Shown in pieces: positions 6,822 through 12,965 of a stretch of 15,063 nucleotides of DNA. The notes beneath the pieces are model-generated. The model did not search any database and had not been told where the DNA came from. It saw only the letters and a list, made by a program, of their open reading frames with translations. The stretch covers positions 1 to 15,063 of the forward strand of contig DLMG01000316.1 of the NCBI GenBank assembly GCA_002479245.1, in the 5' to 3' direction. The DNA is from Verrucomicrobia subdivision 3 bacterium UBA7542 (GTDB taxonomy: Bacteria; Verrucomicrobiota; Verrucomicrobiia; Limisphaerales; UBA11358). Position numbers and translations under genes: made by a program. How positions within the stretch are numbered: the stretch's first letter is position 1; each line of letters opens with the position of its first letter.

Positions 6822-6845
6822 GTTCGATTCCGACCCTCGCCTCCA
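6822..6845 (+). other. Attachment-site-like copy of a tRNA 3' end (tRNA-Cys-like)
   Basis: The 24 bases comprise G, the T-loop TTCGATT, CCGAC (T-stem 3' strand), CCTCGCC (acceptor 3' strand), U at the discriminator position, and CCA. U73 with CCA and an acceptor that would pair with GGCGAGG fits bacterial tRNA-Cys best. Upstream the sequence does not continue as a tRNA: the five bases before the loop do not pair with CCGAC and there is no GGCGAGG 5' end or anticodon arm. A bare 3' tRNA end is what remains at the far side of an element that integrated into a tRNA gene. Confidence 0.6.
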
Positions 6846-6879
6846 ACAATCGCTGCAGCCAACGCGGGATGGCCGTTCC

Positions 6880-6901
6880 CTCCGTCGCCAAGGCTATGGA
6901 G
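6880..6901. repeat. Imperfect palindrome, REP/MITE-like unit
   Basis: CTCCGTCGCC and GGCTATGGAG (6892-6901) form a 10-position stem with one mismatch, one G-T wobble and a two-base AA loop. The sequence with its GGACAGG flank resembles short palindromic units I remember as dispersed in soil and sediment bacterial genomes (translated as RRQGYGGQ). Only one copy is seen in this window. Confidence 0.45.
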
Positions 6902-7092
6902 GACAGGCCAGTTTTGTTTCGCGAGCGTATAGCCCCGTGGGGCCACGCACCTTTACGGGGTTCACGGCCTTTGCTCCCGCGTGGCTGGTATGTGCTCCAA
7001 AGTTATTCAGCCGGCGGGACATCAGGGGTGCTTGCCGCGGGCCGGCCAAGCGTGCCGAGTTGCCCCGCGTTTTCTCACGGCAGCGTTCCCGC

Positions 7093-8178
7093 TCAGGGAA
7101 TGGCCGCAGTGCGCTGCCGCCGTTTCGGAACTCCCTCCGGGTGACAGTCTTCGCATTTCACAAAATGAATGTTGTGCCCGCTGGTGGACGACTTGAACGT
7201 CGTATCCATGGTTTCGACATTGAGGCCGCAGTTGGACAAACGCGGGTGGCATAGGGCACAGGAGGCCCGGGCGTTCTGGTCGTGTCCCGTGTGGCAGGCC
7301 AGGCAACTCAACCCTTCGTGCACTCCCACACAGGTGCGATCATCACCTGAGCCCGCTTGGAACGTGTGATCGGGCGCATGGCATTGGTAACACGTCGCCT
7401 GCCGCGCATCGGGGGCGATGCGCACCGGCCGGGTTCCGTTGACGATGTCCGGCAGCGGCAGCACCGCCGCCGTGAAATGAAGCTGCTCCCGGCGGTCGTA
7501 GAACGCCAGCGACGGCCGGTACTGGACCGGATCCGCCGCCCGCTCGCTTGCCGAACGCATTTCCATGGGCTCACCGTGCTGGTGTACCGCGTGGCAGGCC
7601 GAACAAGGGATCGCGGGTTCGTCCGGATGGATCGACGGCGGCACCAGGCGCCAGGGACCTTTCAGGGCGACGGGCTGGACCAGGTCGCGGATGCCGTGCT
7701 CGAAGTACATCCCGTGGCACTGGAGACAATAGTCACTCAAAATCCGGTTGGTGTTATGACCGGGATCGAGGAAGATCTGGTTGTAGGTCACGTGGTGCGG
7801 TCCGGCGGTCCAGGCGGCGTATTCCTGCTGATGACACTTGCCGCAGCGGGCGTTCAGGCCGCGGCTAATGTCCTGTTGCCGGAGCAGGAGCCGCTCGGGG
7901 ACCTGTCTGCGGAGGTGGAGCCAGAGCTGGCGCACATTGTTGAGATGAAATCCGGCATCGGTGGAAAAAATGCTGCCATGGCATTCCCGGCACTCGACGT
8001 TCCGGTGGGTGGATTCCATCCAGCGATCGTAAGCGGGCTGGATTTCATGGCAGCGGATGCAGGCTTTGCCGCCCGCCGCGGTGTAGTAGATGCTCCCGGC
8101 CGGCACCGCCAGCAGGATCAGGGCAAGGGGGATGGCCAGCAGCAGCCAGAGTCTTCGACGAATGCGGCCGGCATTCAT
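7093..8178 (-). CDS. Membrane-anchored nonaheme c-type cytochrome
   Basis: This 361-residue protein has an N-terminal membrane anchor (RRRLWLLLAIPLALILLAVP, residues 7-26) and a periplasmic part with nine CXXCH heme-binding motifs, at residues 40, 63, 112, 151, 192, 263, 292, 307 and 342. The first two (CIRCHEIQP...STHRNVECRECHG) resemble the start of NapC/NrfH-type cytochromes, which take electrons from or give them to quinones. A further CVGVH at 283 lacks the second Cys and is not counted. It is the third gene of a minus-strand operon, three bases after the GMC oxidoreductase stop, and would act as its electron acceptor in the periplasm. Most gluconate-dehydrogenase-type complexes instead use a triheme cytochrome; here the cytochrome is much larger. 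The direction of onward electron flow is not determinable from sequence. Confidence 0.93.
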   Translation of the reverse strand: MNAGRIRRRLWLLLAIPLALILLAVPAGSIYYTAAGGKACIRCHEIQPAYDRWMESTHRNVECRECHGSIFSTDAGFHLNNVRQLWLHLRRQVPERLLLRQQDISRGLNARCGKCHQQEYAAWTAGPHHVTYNQIFLDPGHNTNRILSDYCLQCHGMYFEHGIRDLVQPVALKGPWRLVPPSIHPDEPAIPCSACHAVHQHGEPMEMRSASERAADPVQYRPSLAFYDRREQLHFTAAVLPLPDIVNGTRPVRIAPDARQATCYQCHAPDHTFQAGSGDDRTCVGVHEGLSCLACHTGHDQNARASCALCHPRLSNCGLNVETMDTTFKSSTSGHNIHFVKCEDCHPEGVPKRRQRTAAIP

Positions 8179-8181
8179 GAG

Positions 8182-9837
8182 TTACCGCAAACCTCCCCCC
8201 GGCCACGCGCGTTTGATGTAATCGGACGCATAGTATGCCACCGCCATGATCGTCAGCACCGGGTTGAAGCCGCCGTTGTTCGCATGCACGCTCGCATCAA
8301 CCACGAAAAGGTTGTCCACATCGTGGAGCTTGCAGTGCTTGTCCACCACGGAGGTTTTGGGATCGTTGCCCATGCGGCAGGTCCCGGCCTGATGCTGGCC
8401 GGCGCTGAGCCAGGACTGCGTCTTCTGCCGCCGCGTGACCTGGATGGCGCCGGCTTCCTTGAGCCACAACTCGGCCTTGTCGGAGGCGAACTTGCAGAGT
8501 TCAATGTTGTGCGGATGATCGACGCCGGAGAGCCGGGCCACGGGGATGCCCCAGTAATCCTTGACCTTCGGATCCACCTGCACGCGTGAACTGAACACGG
8601 GCATTTCCTGCGAGGGGCCCATAATCACGATGCTGCGGCGAAACCAGGTTCGCATGTAATCCTTGTGGGCCTTGCCCCAGCGCGGAATGCCCAGTGGCGC
8701 CATGTTGGCCACCTGGTAGGGCAGGCGACAGAATTCGTTGGCCAGCAGCATCCCGCCGACCAGACCGGGATTCCCGTGGTTGAAATCGCAGATCGCGATC
8801 TCGGCGCCGGGTCCCAGGTCGTCGTAAACGTCGTGATCGAAAAGGCCGAATGCGCCACTGTAGGCATGGCCCTGAAGGTTGCGTCCAACCCAGTCAAATC
8901 GATTGCCAAGGCCCTGGGGAAAGAGGGCGCTCGGGGAGTTAAGCAGCAGGCGCGCCGATTCGATGGCGCCTCCGGAAACAACCACCAGGTCGGCAGTCTG
9001 CGTCTGCCGATGGTTCTGGGCGTCAAAATACTCAACCGCTTTCGCGCGGCCTTTGGTGTCGAGGGTGATGCCGGCGACGATGCAGTGCGTGCGCAACTCG
9101 CAGTGCCCGGATGCGAGCGCCGTCCTGATCACGGTATTTTGCGTTCCGTTCTTGGCGTCACATTCGCAGACGAAACCGCAGCACCAACGACAGCGCATGC
9201 AGCCGGGGCGTCCGTTGTAGGGAACGGTGTTCCGCAGCATCGGGATGTAGAACGGATGCCACCCCAGCCGTTGTGCGGCGGGCTTCAGAATCTGCGTCTC
9301 TCGTGAATCCGGCAAGGGCGGCATGGGCAGCGGATGGCGGCGCGGTGCTTTGAACGGGTCGGGCGTGACATCGCCGGAGACGCCGATCTCGTTTTCCGCC
9401 TTTTCATAAAACGGTTCGAGGTCGGCGTAGGTGATCGGCCAATCATCGAGTGTGCTCCCTGCCGGCACGCCGTAGAGGGATTTCATCTGGAAATCCTGGG
9501 CCATATACCGCCAGGCCATGGCGCCATAAGAAACCGTTCCACCGCCCACACACGCGGCATTGTTGTTGTAAGCGCCATCCGCCGGCCAAACGATCTGCTC
9601 CCGACCCTCCGGGTCCACGAACACGCGCGGTTCCTTGTCTTCGTCCGGACCACAGCTCGGACCCAGGACCGTGGTGCGCTGATTCCGCAGGTCGTCTTTC
9701 CGTTCCTGGTCCGGCGTGACCCAGCGGCCGCGCTCGAGCAAAACCACGTCCAGGCCGGCTTCCGCCAGTTCCTTGGCCACCACCCCGCCGCCGGCGCCCG
9801 AACCGATCACCACCACGTTGACATGTTTGATTTTCAC
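8182..9837 (-). CDS. GMC-family FAD-dependent oxidoreductase (dehydrogenase large subunit)
   Basis: This 551-residue flavoprotein is related to the large subunit of membrane-bound gluconate 2-dehydrogenase and similar sugar or alcohol dehydrogenases. The FAD Rossmann motif GSGAGGG is at residues 12-18, followed by VVLLERG. Residues 95-106 (ACVGGGTVSYGA) are the second FAD contact. A Cys-rich segment (C213, C216, C219, C220, C224, C226) matches the Cys cluster seen in this subgroup and may bind an iron-sulfur cluster. The C-terminal GMC domain has His482 (HQAGTCRMG) and Asn525 (GGFNPVLTI), the usual catalytic pair positions. The start is GTG at 9837, overlapping the stop of the upstream gene by four bases (GTGA), so translation is coupled. 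There is no signal peptide, so export probably relies on the Tat-signal partner. Substrate unknown. Confidence 0.93.
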   Translation of the reverse strand: MKIKHVNVVVIGSGAGGGVVAKELAEAGLDVVLLERGRWVTPDQERKDDLRNQRTTVLGPSCGPDEDKEPRVFVDPEGREQIVWPADGAYNNNAACVGGGTVSYGAMAWRYMAQDFQMKSLYGVPAGSTLDDWPITYADLEPFYEKAENEIGVSGDVTPDPFKAPRRHPLPMPPLPDSRETQILKPAAQRLGWHPFYIPMLRNTVPYNGRPGCMRCRWCCGFVCECDAKNGTQNTVIRTALASGHCELRTHCIVAGITLDTKGRAKAVEYFDAQNHRQTQTADLVVVSGGAIESARLLLNSPSALFPQGLGNRFDWVGRNLQGHAYSGAFGLFDHDVYDDLGPGAEIAICDFNHGNPGLVGGMLLANEFCRLPYQVANMAPLGIPRWGKAHKDYMRTWFRRSIVIMGPSQEMPVFSSRVQVDPKVKDYWGIPVARLSGVDHPHNIELCKFASDKAELWLKEAGAIQVTRRQKTQSWLSAGQHQAGTCRMGNDPKTSVVDKHCKLHDVDNLFVVDASVHANNGGFNPVLTIMAVAYYASDYIKRAWPGGGLR

Positions 9838-10436
9838 AGTTTGATGGTAGGAGGGTTAGGCGTCGTGCTCCAGGGAGCGGTGAGCGGGCGACGGCTCCGT
9901 ACCGGTGCGGTGGGCAGGCCGAGCATGCGCCAGCTTACCGCGTCCCGATTGCCGCCATGGCGCGGTCCGCCGTAGAACCCTTGAATGGTGTGGTCAACCA
10001 GCCGGTCAAAAAACTCCGTGGCCGAAACCTGTTTCCAGATGTTGCCCGGCGCCTGGTTCGATTCGAGTTTTCGCAGCAGATCGTCCTGTTGGACGCCTGA
10101 CAGGTCAACAAACGCCTTGCCGAACAGAGCAAGGCTGGACTGGTGGACTCCCTGGAGACCGAGCCGATAGAGTTGCTGATAGCGATGATAGTAGCCCGTC
10201 AGCTTGCGATCGATAAATTGCACGACACCGGCCCAAGTCGCCCCGGGATCCTCATCTGCGGGGACAATGCGTTCACACAAGGCAACGATGGTTGCCGCTT
10301 CGGTTTCGTCGAAGAACCGCCACGTGCCGGCCAGGGCGGGCAACGGTTGGAACAGCGGGGCGGCCAGGAGTGTTGCGGAAGAGACGCGCAGAAAAAACCG
10401 GCGCGTCATTGGCTTGGCTGGCAAACTCGGATCCAT
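9834..10436 (-). CDS. Gluconate 2-dehydrogenase subunit 3 family protein with Tat signal
   Basis: This is the small subunit expected to partner the GMC flavoprotein. From ATG at 10436 it has about 200 residues. The twin-arginine signal TRRFFLRVSSATLLAAPLF is followed by ALAGTWRFFDETEAATIVAL, CERIVPADEDPGATWAGVV and FIDRKLTGYY, which is the subunit 3 domain. FYGGPRHGGNRDAVSWRMLG is its C-terminal hallmark. In this family the subunit carries the Tat signal for the whole complex. In-frame ATG codons at 10487 and 10409 are alternatives; 10436 leaves a normal-length n-region, and 10409 would put the twin arginines right at the start. It is first in the operon, and its TGA overlaps the GTG of the next gene. 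The last 20 residues (RSRRPLTAPWSTTPNPPTIK) extend past the family core. Confidence 0.88.
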   Translation of the reverse strand: MDPSLPAKPMTRRFFLRVSSATLLAAPLFQPLPALAGTWRFFDETEAATIVALCERIVPADEDPGATWAGVVQFIDRKLTGYYHRYQQLYRLGLQGVHQSSLALFGKAFVDLSGVQQDDLLRKLESNQAPGNIWKQVSATEFFDRLVDHTIQGFYGGPRHGGNRDAVSWRMLGLPTAPVRSRRPLTAPWSTTPNPPTIKL

Positions 10437-10823
10437 AAAGCCGGACACGGACAGGATAGGGGGTGCAACCCGCCTGTCAACATACATCCCTGCGTGGCAT
10501 CGCGAAGCAATGGCATGATGGTATCACCGTGCTGCGATTGCAAAAGGCTCTGGCTTGTTCGTGGGAAGAATTGTTTGGGGAAGTAACCTGGCGTCAAACT
10601 TCTGTGCACAATATTACGCCGCCCCCCGACTCGCTTTGCCTTGCAGCCGGGGCTTTCTGTCTTGACCCTCCTTCCCAGAGTTGTTTACCACCCCCACGGG
10701 TGCCACACTATTGGACCGCCACCCGCTGCACTTTTCAGTCGCCGTTCACAGTATTTTTTGAACAAACAACGCTCAATCGCATGAACCAAATTCATTCGTC
10801 CATCCTTATCCTCACTGGCAATA
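10437..10823. other. Intergenic region upstream of the redox operon
   Basis: This region separates two divergent units. A weak minus-strand promoter candidate is at 10570-10597. I see no gene or structured RNA; the C-rich stretches around 10620-10700 look non-coding. Confidence 0.4.
10570..10597 (-). promoter_or_regulatory. Weak candidate promoter for the redox operon
   Basis: On the minus strand TTGACG (10592-10597) and AACAAT (10570-10575) are 16 bases apart, which would give a leader of about 125 bases before the ATG at 10436. The -10 match is only four of six. Confidence 0.3.
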
Positions 10824-11129
10824 TTGACGCATGTCCTGTTCGACTTCTTTGGAACGCTCGTGGCCTATTCAGAGAGCCGGGTCGAGCAGGGATTTCAGCG
10901 GTCGTACGAGGTTCTCGTCACGGCCGGGACCCAGGGGGACTACGCCGGCTTCCTTGAGCGGTGGTCTGGCACGTTCGAAGAGTTCGAGATGCGAGCCCAA
11001 CACAGTCTGGATGAATATTCGATGAACGATGTCTGTGAGAAGTTCCTGCAGCAAGTGCTGCCGCAACCACCAGACCCCGACGTAATCGCACGATTTCGAG
11101 ATGCCTACGATCTTCGGAAGTTATATTGA
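10824..11129 (+). pseudogene. Truncated HAD-superfamily hydrolase
   Basis: This frame encodes the N-terminal third of a HAD hydrolase. THVLFDFFGTLVAYSESR holds motif I with the nucleophile Asp at residue 7; the second acidic position is Phe, as also happens in haloacid-dehalogenase-like members (D-x-Y-G-T). The helical cap begins after it (FQRSYEVL, YAGFLERW, FEEFEMRAQHSLDEYSMNDV and CEKFLQQVL). It stops at FRDAYDLRKLY after 101 residues, so motifs II (Ser/Thr), III (Lys) and IV (Asp-Asp) are missing; the family usually has 200-230 residues. The start is TTG at 10824, directly before conserved sequence. Downstream to 11294 no frame resumes the HAD fold. It is probably inactive, although a small protein could still be made. 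Confidence 0.65.
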
Positions 11130-11284
11130 TGAGTATGAGATTGACGCTGCCTCCTATCACATCGGTCGAGCGAAGTCCGACTTGGGTCGCGAGCGGGCAG
11201 CCGGTGGGCGCGCTCAGTTGGCAATCTGAAGTCCAGGCAAATGCTTGACGTTTTCATTGCCAAAGACAGTTTGTACCACAACTT

Positions 11285-11288
11285 AGGA
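11285..11288 (+). promoter_or_regulatory. Ribosome-binding site deciding the ldh start
   Basis: AGGA lies six bases before ATG 11295. This supports the start at MNDEPW over the in-frame ATG at 11241, which would add 18 residues unlike the family. Confidence 0.6.
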
Positions 11289-11294
11289 ACAAAA

Positions 11295-12269
11295 ATGAAT
11301 GATGAACCTTGGAAACCGAGAAAAGTGGTGATTGTTGGCGCGGGCGCCGTGGGTTCCACTTTTGCCTATGCGCTGGCCCAGAGTGGTCTGGCCGATGAGA
11401 TTGCCCTGCGCGATGCCAACCACGAACTGGCCCTGGGGCAGGTTCTCGATTTGGTTCATGGCCAGGCGTTTTTCCCTTCCGTCCAGATTCGTGAAGCCCG
11501 GGCGGCGGATTATGCGGATGCCCGCCTGATTGTGATTACGGCCGGGGCCAAACAGCAGCCCGGCGAATCGCGTCTGGAGTTGCTGCAACGCAATGTCAAA
11601 ATCATCCACGATATCATTGATGAAATCGTGCTCCAGAAGTCACCGGCGGTGGTTTTGATCGTAAGCAATCCGGTGGATATCCTGACGTATGTCGCCCACC
11701 AACGGTCCGGCTGGCCACGCGGACGCATCATCGGGTCCGGCACCGTGCTGGACAGCGCACGTTTCCGTCACTTGTTGAGCCAGCACTGCGGCGTGGATGT
11801 GCATAATGTGCATGCCTACATTCTGGGTGAGCACGGAGACAGTGAATTTGCCGCCTGGTCCATGACCAACATGGCCGGCATGCCCATCGAACAGTTTTGC
11901 CGACTGTGTCTGAAATGCGACGACTGGCTGGCGGCACGCCGCAAGATCGCGGAGGAAGTGAGGCATTCCGCCTATCACATCATTGATTACAAGGGAGCCA
12001 CCTGGTTCGCGGTCGGCCTGGCTTTGACGCGAATTGCCGCGGCCATCCTGCGCAATCAACGCGGTGTGCTCACCGTTTCATCCGTGTTGGAAGGGGAATA
12101 CGGCCTGAGCGGGGTGAGTTTGGGAGTTCCCTGCATCGTTTCCCAAAAGGGCGTTGATAAAGTTTTGGAGGTGGCTTTGCCGCCCGACGAGCAGGACGCC
12201 CTGGTGAAGTCCGCCGCCGTCTTGCAGTCCGCCATCGGGAAACTTGATTTGACCGGCACGTCTAAATAA
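11295..12269 (+). CDS. ldh: L-lactate dehydrogenase
   Basis: This is a 324-residue cytoplasmic NAD-dependent enzyme of the lactate/malate dehydrogenase superfamily, interconverting pyruvate and L-lactate. The Rossmann motif is VVIVGAGAVGSTFAYALA (Gly15-Gly20). The substrate-specificity loop reads AGAKQQPGESR; the residue aligned to position 102 is Gln (Gln87 here), which marks lactate rather than malate dehydrogenase (Arg). Other active-site residues are Arg93 (Arg109 of the classical numbering), Asp153 and Arg156 in LDSARFR, and the catalytic His180 in LGEHGDSE. KGATWF carries the lactate-type Thr. Length is full and there is no frame damage. It follows the HAD remnant on the same strand with a 165-base gap and shows no operon partner; the following genes are of different composition. 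This enzyme implies fermentative capacity or lactate use. Confidence 0.93.
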   Translation: MNDEPWKPRKVVIVGAGAVGSTFAYALAQSGLADEIALRDANHELALGQVLDLVHGQAFFPSVQIREARAADYADARLIVITAGAKQQPGESRLELLQRNVKIIHDIIDEIVLQKSPAVVLIVSNPVDILTYVAHQRSGWPRGRIIGSGTVLDSARFRHLLSQHCGVDVHNVHAYILGEHGDSEFAAWSMTNMAGMPIEQFCRLCLKCDDWLAARRKIAEEVRHSAYHIIDYKGATWFAVGLALTRIAAAILRNQRGVLTVSSVLEGEYGLSGVSLGVPCIVSQKGVDKVLEVALPPDEQDALVKSAAVLQSAIGKLDLTGTSK

Positions 12270-12278
12270 AACCCGCAA

Positions 12279-12291
12279 TCCGAATTCCGCA
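12279..12291 (-). repeat. 13-bp repeat, left copy (inverted)
   Basis: TCCGAATTCCGCA is the reverse complement of the copy at 12936-12948. It directly abuts the start of the membrane-protein gene. The core GAATTC is self-complementary. Confidence 0.6.
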
Positions 12292-12887
12292 TGGGCAACT
12301 TGTCGCGCCGAAATCAGATGAAGGCGGACGGGAACTCTTTTCCTGTATTCAGTTTGGGATGGACGATTGTGTTCACGTTTTTCATAATAAATTCAGTCAT
12401 GCAAGCTCCCCATCGCATCAAGCGTTTCCTTTTCAACTACTACGCAGCTATTTCCCTCGTAATTTTTATCAGCGCGATTGTTCTTTTGATAATCCAATCC
12501 CTGGAATGGAGCCATTTCTCAGCAATTGCGGTGGGCGTCTTCGCGTTTGCTTTCGGCGTTCAGAAGCAAAGCCTAGAGGAAATAAAATTGTTCAAGGAGC
12601 TTTTTGACCAATTTAACACTCGATATGACAAGATGAATGACAATTTGAACCAGATTCACCAGCAACCGTCTGATTTACCGCTAACCGAGGATGAAAAGAA
12701 GAAACTGTTCAAATACTTCAATCTGTGCGGGCAGGAACATCTTTTTCATAGAAAGGGATTCATTTGCGAGGAAGTTTGGAAGGCGTGGAAAAGCGGCATG
12801 GATTATTTTCGGAAAAATCCACGCATCAAAAATTTTTGGGACAAAGAACTGGGCGATAACGATTCGTATTACGAGCTTGGATTCTGA
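12291..12887 (+). CDS. Membrane protein of unknown function
   Basis: This frame of up to 198 residues has hydrophobic segments at about residues 20-38 (FSLGWTIVFTFFIINSVM), 51-69 (AAISLVIFISAIVLLII) and 73-90 (HFSAIAVGVFAFAFGVQ). After these comes a charged, probably coiled helix (SLEEIKLFKELFDQFNTRYD) and a cytoplasmic C-terminal domain, LTEDEKKKLFKYFNLCGQEH then EVWKAWKSGMDYFRKNPRIK. The last part resembles C-terminal domains of small membrane proteins with two helices that occur in accessory regions; I cannot name a function. ATG at 12291 lies at the edge of a 13-bp repeat; ATGs at 12318 and 12399 are possible starts, and starting at 12399 would leave only the second and third segments. 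Base composition is clearly more AT-rich than in the preceding ldh gene, suggesting acquisition. Confidence 0.65.
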   Translation: MGNLSRRNQMKADGNSFPVFSLGWTIVFTFFIINSVMQAPHRIKRFLFNYYAAISLVIFISAIVLLIIQSLEWSHFSAIAVGVFAFAFGVQKQSLEEIKLFKELFDQFNTRYDKMNDNLNQIHQQPSDLPLTEDEKKKLFKYFNLCGQEHLFHRKGFICEEVWKAWKSGMDYFRKNPRIKNFWDKELGDNDSYYELGF

Positions 12888-12894
12888 AGAAAAC

Positions 12895-12957
12895 ATGAAA
12901 ACAAAATTATTTACTTCCTTTGATTTCATGCAAACTGCGGAATTCGGAACCGATTAA
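12895..12957 (+). CDS. Possible 20-residue peptide ORF
   Basis: ATG to TAA encodes MKTKLFTSFDFMQTAEFGTD. It starts eight bases after the membrane-protein stop, with GAAGAAAAC in front as a possible ribosome site. It runs through the right 13-bp repeat, and nine bases remain before the GYF_2 gene. It may be chance. Confidence 0.2.
   Translation: MKTKLFTSFDFMQTAEFGTD
12936..12948 (+). repeat. 13-bp repeat, right copy
   Basis: TGCGGAATTCGGA is an exact inverted copy of 12279-12291. A partial match of nine bases (TGCGGAATT) recurs at 14849-14857. Confidence 0.6.
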
Positions 12958-12965
12958 AAACCACC

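Larger units (their letters stand above)
6525..7092. other. Gene-poor patch with terminator, tRNA-end copy and palindrome
   Basis: Between the lipoprotein gene and the convergent cytochrome gene there is no convincing full gene. The patch holds a terminator (6560-6597), a 42-codon ORF (6622-6750), a tRNA 3'-end copy (6822-6845), and an imperfect palindrome (6880-6901). A further short hairpin, CGTGG-gg-CCACG, is at 6936-6947. The remainder to 7092 shows nothing I can name. Confidence 0.6.

Noticed and set aside
6780..6850. A complete tRNA gene
   Set aside because: Only the 3' end fits; T-stem 5' strand, anticodon arm, D arm and 5' acceptor are absent.
7312..7332. A possible tenth heme site, CVGVH, in the cytochrome
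   Set aside because: The second Cys of CXXCH is Val, and the neighbouring segment looks naturally without it, so it is not counted as a heme site or as damage.
7357..8589. Plus-strand frame of 410 codons
   Set aside because: It lies opposite the nine-heme cytochrome and GMC genes, whose motifs are unambiguous; a GC-rich codon shadow.
8665..9975. Two plus-strand frames of 213 codons
   Set aside because: Both are antisense to the GMC oxidoreductase with no recognisable domains.
10463..10957. Plus-strand frame of 164 codons before the HAD fragment
   Set aside because: It covers the non-coding upstream region and then runs out of frame through the HAD motif I.
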